64,000 bases of DNA from Bugula neritina. Its lineage: Eukaryota; Bryozoa; Gymnolaemata; Cheilostomatida; Bugulidae. The position numbers and the translations under genes are program-made. Positions 10,602-23,276 of the stretch are shown in pieces. The stretch covers positions 4,317,722 through 4,381,721 of the forward strand of contig OZ037766.1 in the NCBI GenBank assembly GCA_964035545.1. Reading direction: 5' to 3'. Each line of letters begins with the position of its first letter. Positions within the stretch are counted from its first letter, which is position 1. Below the pieces are notes generated by a model. The model was not told the DNA's origin and searched no databases. It saw nothing but the letters and a program-made list of their open reading frames with translations.

Positions 10602-13600
10602 CTGCAAAACATCCAGTATACAAGTATATAGTATAATTATGACACTATGATGTATTTACTGTGCATAATCCCCATGCTGCTTAGAAAATCAGTGTTGAGA
10701 ATACCTACGTTTAGGTGGAGAGACTAGAAGTCATGTCAAAATATTTTCTTATTTCTAAAACGGTAAAGGTACCTTTTCCTTTTAAATTTTTGCAAAATTT
10801 GTTTATATACTTTATACTTTGCAATATCATGCATTGGTATTTCACGTATTAGTCATATCACTGTGTATAGGCCATGCAGAGGGTAATAAGTTATTAAGAA
10901 CAAGTATTAATAATCCTTCTCTGCCTTTAAATAACAGATTTAAAAACTAATTAAAATATTTCATAATTCCCTGCAATCATTGAAATTGCAGAAAATTAAA
11001 AAACCAGCCTCTAAAATTGGTTTACTTTAAATGCGAGATGGAGTTCCTAAAAAATTATTTTTAGTTTTGTGCCTCAAGCATTCTAAAAGTAAATTAACGG
11101 ACAGGACACTATAAATACAATTTGTGTATGTAATGCATTTATTACACTGCCCCAAATTAGTACACATTGATGTGAGTGTGAAATTGGTTTTTTGCAATGA
11201 TAGCTATGTATTGTAGAATATACTTTTGCCATCTGTCTTCTGTTGTGACTTTACATAAGCTGGGAAAGCTTTTCCCTAATGCATTATAGCTTTTCACATA
11301 TCATCTCAGCTACGCCAGCTATATTATGCTTTTTCCACATTCACTATGGCTACTACACAATAGCTAACCTTTTTGATTAGCATAAAAACCCAGCGTTTTC
11401 ACTTATCTTTACACTTGCGGCTCACACTTGTAACTTGCAAATTATAACTTATGATATAACCTTTTTCACATTGCTATCTTTTTTCAGTCTGTGACAATAA
11501 ATATTTCTATATAACACTTAATACACAACATATTCAAGTTGCAAGTTGAACGAACAACTTGTGATTGCTATGCAAATATGTCAGTTTAGACACACACACA
11601 TTAAAATTAATTTCCATTGTAATTGAATGTATTCATGATATTGATTACCTAGTTGAGTTTCAGTCTAATAATAAGTGCCTGTAAATGTTAAAACATAAAA
11701 GAACATGTGCACTTACATATGTAACCAATACAAGCCCGCACATGGAAATGTTAAGGAGTCTGCATAGTAGTCATTTGAAGTGCCTAAATGATTAAATATT
11801 ATGTGAAATTTTTCTTCTGTTTAGTAAATTATTTTCATAGTGAGAATGCTTGCAACTTAGTTAATCAATTATGTAAGGTTAAATGAGGCATCAGTGGAAT
11901 GTTATAGCTAGCATTTTGCTTCTATGTTATATAATTTCATTTGTCAGCAAAATGTAATAGTTTTGCAGGGTTTGAAGTCAAATTTAGGTTAATCTTTCAG
12001 AAAATTATGGATGGTGGAAAAATTTTAAGAGTTTCTACAATTGCAATTTCTCTAAATTGAGCGCAACTACTTAACCCGAATACAGAGTTTTAGCTTTCTT
12101 GAGTGGTGTTAGTTCTCTCGGATATCAGAAGCTGTCTGTGTGGGAGATAAGCAATCAGGCTCCATGCAAATCAGAATGTGTAAACCCTGGCTAACTAAAA
12201 ATCTTCAGCTCTACACCCAAGTTTTTGTAGTATAAAAGATAGCTATAGTCAACAGGCTCAATCAAGGACCTGATGCTTTAATGTGTACTTTTCCTAGCAT
12301 TTTAATGTGTTAGGTAGTTTTAATGCTAATAGCTGTTTTTCACTTACATACATGCATATAGCAAGTGGCGAAAACACCCAACTAATCAACATCTGATCTT
12401 TAAAATTCCTAAAGGTTTAGCATCAAAACTTTTTCAATAAATTGCAGCAGTTTGCAGATTTGGTGGCTTAATAGAAACAGCATTATTCCAAAACATTAAA
12501 AGCACAACTTTGTGTATCAATGCAGTAATTCACTATCAATGCCCACCTTACTAGTATAATAAAATGACTATTGTAATTGAAATGTACAGCAACTAGGCAT
12601 CATACTACTACAGAAGCTACATTACCTTGAGAATATTCCAGAGAAAGGTTAGAGAGAGCCCAGCTACATGACTATCACCACATCTGTTGAACTGGTAGAA
12701 ACACACCCAAGCTACCGCTTATATTAGCAGTACTAATAGTGCATCACATTTGCCACAGTGGAGGCACGTGATCGCGATGTCATCATAACGACTATTGTTA
12801 TTGCGATTGTATTGCAGCAACCCTAGTAATAGTCTGCAATATGGATTGTTATGCTAATAAATGAATAATGGCTCTCAATGCATGGAGGCTGACATAGGAA
12901 AGTCCAAAATAAACTAATAGATTGTAAAATTTTGTTTCTATAGAAGAGGCCATTACATGTCTGTCTAGATTATTAGTATGGAGTAGAGAGCCAATAGTGT
13001 AGAATGTAGAGAATAGAGTATAGAGAATGAAGTATAGAGTATAGAGTGTAGACTGTAGAGTATAGAATTAAGAGTATAGAGAATAGAGTATAGAGTGCAG
13101 AGTATAGAGTGTAGAGTATAGAATACGGAGTATAGAATACAACATATAGAGTGTAGAGTATAGAGTGTAGGGTGTAAAGTATAGAGTATAGAATATAAAG
13201 TTTAGAAATCAACTATAAATATTGAGAGAAGTTTCCCATAACACTTTGAACAAAGTTGCTGCCTACTGGTTATTCATAGTCTTGTCAAATTAGAGATTGT
13301 CTTCTAGGATCAGCTGCTTCCATTGCAAATACTATAAACTATCAATATTTTGATAAATTTGATTATATTTTAGATGACATGTTGATACGAAAATCATTGA
13401 GATTTCTGCTTGTAATATGAAACATTAAACATAACTTCATAACTTCGAAGTGCATCAAGACACTTGCTAGGAAGATTAATATTTTCCTATAGAGGCAAAG
13501 TTTTTATAAACTTCCAAACCTAAGTGTAAATACTGTATGATATTATAGTATAACCTGTGTGTGCGCCCGTGTGTGCGTGTGTGTGTTTAATTCATGGTAA

Positions 13601-14111
13601 GCTAGTGGCTATCAACTTTTAATAAAATCATAGGAGCATTTTATTGATAGCTCTAATTAATTTTATCGTGGTCTGTCATTAATACCTTAATAGCTACCAA
13701 TTTTAAAGGCAATTTTAGGGTTGAAGGAGTAAACAAATGCTTTCGAAAGCATAAGCTTTGAAATCCTTAAACTTTTATATAGAAAAAATTTAATATCTCA
13801 AAGCTAAGAATTATCTTCTCTTTTGAGAGTATATAAGAATTAAGCCTTCATTTACTACATTTTATGAAATGCTGCCAAGTTTCTGAGTTTTATCGCTGAC
13901 TAGTCATATATTTTAGTTTAAGTAATTAATATAGAATTGGATGTTGTCAACTTTTGACCTTCCTCATAGTAATATTATTAGAGTCATGTTTTTTTTATAC
14001 ACATTACGGGTATATGGTAACATTAGATGACTATTTTTAAGTTTGTTGATATAACCCTTAGCAATATAGAAATACTACTTCAGCGTACTGACATTGCTAA
14101 GTAGTGTTATT
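10602..14111. other. Divergent intergenic region between deiodinase copy 1 and the PAN receptor
   Basis: No coding exon was found. It probably holds both promoters. A minus-strand candidate non-coding exon end, CTCAAG followed by GTAATG, lies near 12627, preceded by a heat-shock-element-like GAATATTCCAGAG motif (plus strand). A TATAGAG-type tandem array occupies 12975-13205. Confidence 0.4.
12975..13205. repeat. Degenerate TATAGAG-type tandem array
   Basis: About 230 bases of 7-15 base units based on AGAGTATAGAGTGT with substitutions. The open frame it creates on the minus strand is only a translation of the repeat. Confidence 0.85.
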
Positions 14112-17100
14112 ATGGACGGAATACTGTGCTTATGTTTTCGTTGCTGGTTCTTTATAGTTACTGTGTCCATCTTTTCACCAGTACAAGGTATGTTAGACAA
14201 CATCTTGTAAAAAGTTTATACATTTTCTATGTAGTTTGTATCTAACAGAATATTTAAATTGAATCATTTTTGTATTTTTATTTACCAATTGATACACAAA
14301 GTATGTTTTTTATTTCAAAGAGATTTTGAAAAGAAATTGTTATAAATTTGATTTGTACTAAAAATATATAATTATATAATCATTATTTACCCCACTAAGA
14401 GACTTCCTGTTGTATGAGTGGATTTCAAGTATAGAAAAAAGTAATATGTGCTAAGGGTATATCGTATATCCTATTAGTAACAAAATATTATATGCTTCTG
14501 GTGTTCTTTTCCAAGCATATAGATGTACAAGTAAACGCTTAGTAGCCTAATGGTGCATTTATACTTAACAGTTTTGGCTACCTTAGTATCCAAATCAAGC
14601 CTAACGTTTAACAAATTGAGATTCAGGCAATAATTCCGTAAAATAAAAAGCTATAGCAAATTGGGTTGTTTATAATTTTGATTGAACAAACAACATTTTC
14701 TGTAAATGATGCGTTGCATAATAAATGTATAGCCTCAGTCACTATTCAGTCCTTCTACCTTTCAATTTTTCAGAATATATGATTCGATAAAAAGAAATAG
14801 GCCCTATAGCTGTATAACAACCTAATTCGTACAAATTAAGGAGAAACTAAACTAAGTGAATGAAATGGTCTTGTTGGTAACTAAAATTCCTACAAGTTGC
14901 AAAAGCAGATAAATGATAGAGCTAAGTTTTTTAATTGCTATTACTAGTAGTTATCATGTGCAAAAAATAGTGTCTTCATGGGAATATTAAACTCTCTATC
15001 TGTTACTCTTTTTATGAATTTAAAGGAATAACCTGCGAATGGGAATCGAGTCTGGGATTACTAGATCCTTATGTGAGGTACGGTAGTGTGTCAACACTCT
15101 TTGTAACCAGTGAGAATGAGTGTAGAGCTCAGTGTATGCAGCAGACATCATTTATTTGTGCCTCAATAAACTACAGACATGACGATGGGGAGTGCCAACT
15201 TTTGGTAGAGAATAACCAGACTGCCTACGCTGTACACAGTAGAGCTGGTGTCTCACGCCAGTCAAAATATTCTGTTAGACCGAGGTGTGCCGGTAAGTTC
15301 AAGTTGTGCGTCACTTTACTAAATAGCTCATAATATACTAAAGTCTATTAGCTTCTTCAGGAAACTATATAGGTGTTTTTCTTGAATGGTTGCATTGTTG
15401 GAAGTTCTAGAAAAAACTAATATATTATTCAGGTATCAAAATTATTACTGTGTTATATAATGCAGTAAGCAGCAAATTTAAAGAGACTTTTATATATACC
15501 TTCACCATTTTAGTCAGAAGTTTTCAGTGCAGGCTTAAACATACCTTGAGACCATTTAAGAAATACAGTTATCATGCTCTACAATACTGAATATGAAGCT
15601 CAATAGTAACGTTTCAGTGCTGCTTATAATGAACGTCTATAGCTAAGTGCTGTTGCTCTCGCACAAATATAATAAGAACTTTGTAAAAAAGCTATAATAA
15701 CTTTGAAACAACCTGAGACAAATAGCGTTGTTGAAAATATACATTACAGTGTGTCACTTCCAATTAAAGTGGCAGTCATATTGAAATACAAGTACATTCT
15801 GGTATAAATTAAGGTATCCGTTAGCCAAGTGACTCATGTATGCAAAATTTTTGAAGCAACTAAATTTATAACAAGCTCTTGTAATTAACAGGAATATGGC
15901 AGCCATGGACGGCCAAAAGAGGTTTTCTTCAAAATACTGTCATCGGAATGGGGAATAAATACGACACGAAAGGAACACTGTATCTTAAAAGCTGTATGAG
16001 TTTCTGTTTACAAGATAACAATGTCAACTATACCTGTAGCTCAATAGTCAAGTCAATCTACTCTTATGTTTGTGATTTTGTTGATAAGAGATCAGACCAC
16101 CCAGGAGTTATTCTGGAAATTTCTACAGACTATCAGTATTTTGACCTGCCTCTTTGGTATTCAGGTAATAAATGTGCAATCTTTATAATGATTTTGTATT
16201 TAATTTTCCATAGAATGAACTTTGAAAACAATTTTTAAAAGATTTTAATTTTATTATAGTCCAATTCAGCTGCAGTATACATAATTATTAAAGGCATTTC
16301 AATGTTTTTAAAAAAGTGTAATATATAATGGCACACATACATATCACCGTTAGGAACAATAAAAAAAAGAAGATTTGTATTTCCAACAAAATTATACATC
16401 ATCTTAATGATTCTAAATCAAATCTTATCTACATGATTAATGATTTTCACTCACTCAAATAAAATGACAAAGTTTTCAATATGGTTTCACAGGTCCTTAG
16501 TTAGTCAATTAGTATGACATTCCTGTTAATATAGACATTACAGCCTTATTCTAGTGTCTAGTTAAAGTTGAGAAATAATATTTTTTAACTATCTTTATTA
16601 CAAGGTATATATGCAAGGATATAAGTATTAAGTGTATGTTACAACTGGACTCTCCAATATGAAACTATTGCATATAATAACTGCTTATAATATAAGCAAT
16701 GTCTAAGACTCTTTCTAGATAAAACCAGGCTGGTAAAGTCAGATTAATCTGACTGTTTGAACTAATCAAACTTGCAATTAGAAATTACAATTTATATATA
16801 ACTGGCAAAATCCCTTTTTACTAGCCACTGAGGTGTTTCCATTGGTTGAAATGTAGTTTAAATTAACTCAACAGCTGAATGAAGTTAAATATTGGTTTTC
16901 TATATTTATTTTTACACAATTCAACTTTTTAAACTTGAGTCTCTGCAGTTTATTTTAATAATGTAATAACAAATAGTTTTTATTGCTTTTGAAAAAAAAA
17001 TACTTTATTGTAACAGTTTTGCCTTGAATAATTTTTAAAAACTTGTTATAATTTTATAGACAGTTCTTCAAGTATAACAAATACGAAAATTGAAGATTAT

Positions 17101-20100
17101 GGATCGGGTGCACATGATTTCATGTTACTCTTCAACTACAAGATAGAAGCAGACGGATATTTAGTTGGCTGGAAGTATTTGATTGGTCATTCTACTGACT
17201 ACTGTGACTCATATGCTGCTATCTGGAGACAGACAGGGGAAGGTAAATCTGCTGTATTCGATCTGATTACAGAAACTCTACTCACACCTGAACATGTATC
17301 TACAAGAGGAATCAGATTCCAGTTTGTACAGAACTCTACAGAAGTAGTTAGAAAAGGAGACTTTCTTGCTCTCTATACGGTAAAAAACAACACCTGTTCA
17401 GGCAGTCTTGTTTCATTTAGAGAAAATATACCAACAGATCCTCTAGCTTATATAAGCAGTAATCCTAACAGAAATCGAGGGGACAGACTCGAAGCTTCAG
17501 ATGTTGGCGTACAAACTAGAGCAGTAGCACTGAGAGCCTACATAGCAGGTACAAGCAACCAAATAAGTTCTAATGAAATGTTAACACTCTTATATATAGT
17601 CTACAATATGACTTGAATAGCAGATACAAAGTGAAGAAACGAATGTACTAGTATACTCAATTGTACAGCTATAATGTTGTCTGCTATATTTATACATTTA
17701 CACGTATACAACTTTGCAAAAAAAGGCTGTACTTCCAGCAAAATTTCACTTTAGCTACATTTACATTCTTAGTAGCATTGTGAAAATTCCTCAATCAGTT
17801 TATGGTCATAGTAAGGAGATTTATGTATTGTATGTAGTAAAAGTTTAATAAAAAGCTTACCCCATAACATAATAATTATAACTATAGCATGCAGAAAGTA
17901 TTGCTGCAGGCAGGTTATTGCAAAATAATTGCTAGCTACTTGAATGTGTTGTAGATCTAATAAAATTATTCATCTAGTATTTGAATCAAACCTAATTGGA
18001 TTTATGAGAATTTCTGGCTTTAATTAAACTTTAATTTCAAGCTGTTTCAAGCTATTATATAAGCTGATATTTTTGTGAATAATTTGCTTTTAGAGTTTAA
18101 GCAGGGTTACACATTATATTTGCTAGGCCTTCTTATTCTTGCAGTTAACAGTTTAAAATAAATTGCCCTGTAATTTTCTCTTTGACAGAAAACCTGAAGC
18201 TTATTGGCAACCCATTATGTGTCCACACAAATCTGTCAGCAGGGCAGATTAGAATTACATGGAAATTTCCAGCTACTGCACCCAATCAGGAGCTCACAAC
18301 TACACATTTTAAAATAGAATGTTCAGACAACTCCAACTTCGACATAATAATAAGTTCTAAATTAGTTTCTATAGACTACAGAGAGACTGTGATTAGCAAT
18401 CTGAATATACAACAACCTCACTATGCTAGAGTATCTACTGTGGGGAATTATAACAGTGAAGAGTTAATACAAGATGTCTATACAGTCAACTCTCTGTTTT
18501 GTGCAGGTGCAGTTCTGTTATGACGTAAAGTTGCTGATATTCTTTCTGATAAAAATGCATGTTCTATAATGAATATTTTAAAAATACGATAAAATGCGCA
18601 TTTCAAAGCTTCAAAACCAAGTTGAAAAGTTGTTTATTTTGTTATTGTTTCAGAAAGAGGCAGGGTGGTATCAACTAATGCGTTTATAACAAAAAGTGAG
18701 GTTTTACAACCAGAAGAAGAAATAACATTTACTGTATCTATCCCTTCATTGGTAAGTTTTCTGAGGCATTTATGAAGAATTGGATTTATCACACCAATGA
18801 ATTTTCTTGAGTACACTTGATAATTTTTTCATAATCAAAAATTTCTGACATCGATAGTAATACCTGCAGTTTTGCTCTAAATAGCATAAATTAGAGTTGT
18901 AATATATACAGTTGTTATGTTATTTGGGTACATGGGCTATAGTTTATTTATAATATTTATTTAACTAAATAATTTTTAGCTGCGTGTAGTGTTAAATTAA
19001 ATAAAAACCAAAATTTATACCAGGAAGCTGATGACTGTGTATCCAGTGTTACATTAACTCATGGAAGTGGACAATTAGCCAATCAGAAGAAGTCAGGATC
19101 ATGGACTTTCACTAAACAGCAAGGTGTGACCTTTGAACTGACTATTAAAGTAGAGCTAATAGATGGACATGAGAATATAATATGGCAGGAAGAATATACA
19201 ACTGGTAAGACAGCTTATAGCTCTTAAGAAACATATATGTTGATAAAAATAAAATAATCTGCATGATAAAATGATTAATTGTGCAAATTTAAAAATTGAT
19301 TAGGGAGCTAGTGTTGTTAGTCAAATTATGTTTAGATTTGCTTTGATTGACCAGCCATTTGATTCTGGTCCTACCAGGTGTTGAATTTATATAAATCGCT
19401 TACTTTCACCTTGATTGAGACTCAATAAGCGTAATAGGCTACTCCTACACTACAACTTTGTAGTCTTTGCTATAATTTAGTAGTATATAAATCGTGCAAA
19501 ACTAAAACTTAAACACCCCAGTTTTTGTGAGCTTAAATGTAGATCTCCCTTTCGTTTGATAGCAATTTGCGTGATTTCTCAGATATCTATAAAATAAACA
19601 GACTTAGTGAACGGACAGTAGATAAGTAAATGTAGAAATAGGTAAGAGTTATTTAATGAAATTAGGCATATAGGTGAAGGATTGAATACTGGACTTTTCT
19701 CTTTTTTAACTATAAAATATATAGGCCTACTTGAGGCTTTGAAATAATATGAAATCTGTCAAAAACAAAACAAAAACAATGTTTTGTAGCCTATCACCTA
19801 AGCAGATGTCCTGAACCGCCACATGTAGCAAATACCGAAATCAATGGAAAGGGAAATGATTTCTCCATCAACTCTACAGTATCATACTATTGCCAATGTT
19901 ATGGTCCTGTTGTCATTACATGCGTGCTGGTGGATGGCAAAGGAGAATGGTCTGACAATCCTCCTACATGTGAACTACCACCTCAAAGTATGTGTCTTCA
20001 GAATACTGTAATGCAGATTGCAAAGTGATTTTTCAGTAACAAATGTAGTCAAACAATGGTGTGATTTCATAGCAACACATTTCTCTTTTTTCCTGTTAGC

Positions 20101-21896
20101 CATGCTTAAAGTTGCCTTCAAAAATAACCCAAAAAGGATATATGTATATATAAAGCAGAAAAACATACCTGTCTGATGTATGTAACTCATTTTAAGCCAA
20201 AAAACAAAATTACTACTAGTTTAGTGAAAGATATACTAATGATATTGCTCTAGTCTCTAGTGGCTTGGTTAGGAATGGCCAAGTTTTACAATCCCTCCAA
20301 CACACTAAATATATATATATATATATGTACCTGCTTTATGATTTTTAAGTTTGCAAAAAGCTAACATTTTTATTATAAGTATATAAAATAGTTCCACAGG
20401 TGCGCCGGAAATGTTGCAGGATTCTTTCTTCTTTAAGGATTACCAGTCCAGTTTGAGGTCAAAGGTTAAGCTCATAGGTTGAGGTCACAAGGTTAACCTC
20501 ATATCACGGGCTTTCCATGTACCGATCTCAGATCGATCTCGCTGAGATCGATCTGAAAAATGTGCTCAGATCGATCGTTTTTCCATGAGAGTGTCAGATC
20601 GATCTTGCGAAGTTGCCTCCTCTTAAGTGAAGGATACTTTAAAAGTATAATTTGTTCACCTATTTGAGTGATAAAAGCTACTACTGTTGAAAACAAGATG
20701 GTCGTAGTCTAAAATTTAATTCCAGCTATAAACTATACGCAGCAAAGCTTTCTGTGTATGGTAATTTGGCCAATTTAAAATAATTAGTTTTAATTTCTTA
20801 GCTTGACAGCTTATATAAAATTAATGGCTGTCTTGCAGATTATTAATAAACTTACAGGACTGTTAGGCTTAAAATTACAAAGAAAATAGCTAATGAAACT
20901 AAGTTTTAATAGTCATTTAAATTCAATTTAAATTCTCCTATTTTTTTTTACTTTCTACTGCATATAATTGAGTTTTCTTAATCATTGTACTGAAAGTCAA
21001 AGTTTTGGCATCTGAAAAGGTGGCTATCATAATTATTTAATACTTTGCTTAGTAATTATCAATAAGTTATCATTTTTATTAGCAGACAACATTGTAGCGC
21101 GCAGTCTTTTTCTACTTCTCAGATCGATCTGGCATCTTTCCATGGTCTTATTGACATGAGATCGATCTGAGTTCGAGCTCCACAGACCGACCAGCTCAGA
21201 TCGACTGAGATCGATCTTTGGCGTCTTTCCATGGATCGATCTCAGTGAGATCGATCTGAGATCGGTCCATGGAAAGCCGGTGTATGTTGAGGTCACAAGT
21301 GCTATTACCTAACACAAGCAGGTTTATATGAAAATGTAAACATAATAATTGACAGCACTTACAAGTAATTCCATTATATTCTGAGTATTATGACAAAATT
21401 AATACAAAGCCTATCTATGTCACCAATGTGCCTCCGCAGTTAATCTTTTTGAGATGTAGTAAAATATAACTTATTTCCAGTTTGTTAATTATTACCAGGT
21501 TGGACCATAGGAGTGGCAGCTGGTATCCCGACTAGCTTATTGATAATTCTACTGACAGTGATTCTTATTGTGGTGCTGGTGAGAAGATTATCTGGTACTG
21601 AGTCTAGAGGAAAAAGATCCCAACCTGATGCAGAGTGCAGTAGAATAGAACTGCTACCCACTTCTACGATTGAGGAGAATGCTACACCAGGTTCACCCGA
21701 TGCACCAGATGTACCGAATGCACCCGGTGTATTGTATGCACCAGATGTACAGGATCGACCAAGACAAAGCCTTAAATATGAAAAACTAAATCTTCAAGCT
21801 GCTGTTGATAATCATGACTACGAAAAAGTTAACCAAACTAGAGAACAAAATTCCGTTCACTATGAGAATTCTTCCACATTTATTGACAGCAGGTAA
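14112..21896 (+). CDS. Single-pass receptor: PAN-like x2, jelly-roll-like, FN3, sushi, TM, tyrosine tail (9 exons)
   Basis: Exons: 14112-14187, 15026-15292, 15892-16164, 17060-17548, 18189-18506, 18654-18751, 19024-19204, 19790-19987, 21499-21896; about 765 residues, all junctions in phase. Residues 1-25 are a signal peptide. Exons 2 and 3 each code a Cys-rich PAN/apple-like module of about 90 residues. Exon 4 codes one 163-residue beta-rich domain (motifs GYLVGWKYLIG and YAAIWRQTGEG). Exon 5 looks like fibronectin III, and exons 6-7 like a second Ig/FN3-type fold. Exon 8 is a sushi/CCP module (RCPEPPHVANTEING to WSDNPPTCEL). Exon 9 has a TM helix (near residues 638-662) with RR stop-transfer, a Pro/Asp-rich stretch and three cytoplasmic tyrosines (YEKL, YEKV, YENS). 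I know no named protein with this architecture. A cell-surface recognition or adhesion receptor with phosphotyrosine signalling is the likeliest reading, by inference. Confidence 0.85.
20505..21282. mobile_element. Fold-back MITE with GATC-rich terminal arms
   Basis: The left end, CACGGGCTTTCCATG, is matched in inverse by CATGGAAAGCCGGTG at the right end. Subterminal arms at both ends carry repeated palindromic AGATCGATCT units, and the interior (about 20610-21100) is AT-rich and non-coding. A possible 3-base TAT duplication flanks it (20502-20504, 21283-21285). It lies in the last intron of the receptor gene. The superfamily is uncertain. Confidence 0.75.
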
Positions 21897-22692
21897 AGCT
21901 GATGACAGAGCTGAGCTGTTTGTAAACTACAGAACTTGCTACTAAATAACAGAAATTTTGTATGAAACAATTGACATTTATGTGGCCTGTACGTGCTTGA
22001 AAAGCTATTTTTTAAGTTTCTAGTAACCTAAAAACTGAACTAGCTATTATTTCACTTGATTTCTTTTTTAGAATTTCAGCTTCTAACCTAAATTTCGCAT
22101 TAGATAAAATATTTTATTATAAATGCTATTATAAATTTATCAACATATGATTTATATTAGTTTTTGTTTTGCTTTACAACTAAATAGCAACCCCATCACT
22201 GAGTTAACAATGCACCAATATAGCCAAATTCCTTTTGTACAAGGGCTGGACAACTTGAGTGATACTTTAGTCTATCACAGCCAATAATTTCAATTCTGCA
22301 CAATAGAATTATTTTGTCAATCTGTCAGTCCTGTTCTATTCACTTCAAAACAGCACCAAAGTTCCTATGCAATCAAATTTTGCTAAATCTAAGCAATACT
22401 CAAGCATAGCTCATTACATCTGAGAAAAAGATCATTATTAGTATGTCCATAAACTCTGTAATATCCAGCTCATAGTACACACAGCTGAAAGTGAGTAAGC
22501 AATGTGTTAGCTATGTGGCAGGACCTTCACAAATTATTAAATATACAATGGCAATTTCGTTCTATAAATGTGTTAGATGTGGTTAAACAACATTTTATGT
22601 TTTATGAATATTTTTTTTATACTTTTGAATGCATTTCACTGAAAAACTACACATAAAAACAAATATTGCACACGTAATAGAAGTTGTTACAG
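21897..22692. other. 3' flank between the receptor and deiodinase copy 2
   Basis: The receptor and deiodinase copy 2 converge here. I see no further coding exon. Confidence 0.4.
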
Positions 22693-22698
22693 TTTATT
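22693..22698 (-). other. Putative polyadenylation signal of deiodinase gene 2
   Basis: AATAAA on the minus strand, about 80 bases beyond the SECIS element. Confidence 0.5.
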
Positions 22699-22769
22699 AA
22701 CAGATATATTTAGAGTAACATATGGCGTGCTAATAAAAATGCAAGAAATACATTAGCATTTAAGAGCTA

Positions 22770-22830
22770 AGTGATAACATCAAGTTGAAATATCCTCTTA
22801 TAGGTTTGTATTACAACTGTCATAAGGCAC
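22770..22830 (-). promoter_or_regulatory. SECIS element of deiodinase gene 2
   Basis: 3' UTR, about 450 bases after the stop. Quartet strands are ATGA (22823-22820) and TGAT (22782-22779). Helix II pairs AGTTGTAATA with TATTTCAACT with one U-U mismatch. Twelve bases after ATGA comes AAA in the apical loop, then a CCT/AGG mini-helix, a form 2 layout. The element aligns with that of copy 3. Confidence 0.88.
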
Positions 22831-23276
22831 ACAATGCCCTGAATGCATATGAGAAATCTCGTAATTTGATTAGCATGCTTTCTGGTACTTCAAAAAATAT
22901 ACACAAATAGGCCATAAAAATGCATATCAAATTGTATAATAATTATATAAAATATTTCAATAAGCAAATAAACATAAACAAACAGTAATTTAATTTTCAT
23001 ACTCTAAATATAATTATATATACTAAAGTTTTAGACCAAACACTTGAAAGTATAATTGAAAATTGATATAAAATAATAATCGTGCAATCAATGCTCAAAA
23101 ACAAGTATAGCATTTTTGTTTGAATAAACTAATAGTTATTGATTAGCCTATAACATTAAGAAATTTATTAGATATTATTTTGCTGTGTTTCGGGGGTTTG
23201 AAAATTCTATAACTATCATTGCTATTTCCCAAAAAATAGTTTCGCTATAATTACTAGTTTTTTAGCAACATGCAAG

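Noticed and set aside
12973-13212. Tyr/Leu-rich 79-residue open frame
   Set aside because: Translation of the TATAGAG array.
20499-21296. Open frames on the minus strand rich in DLRSISLRSI
   Set aside because: They come from the palindromic arms of the fold-back MITE.
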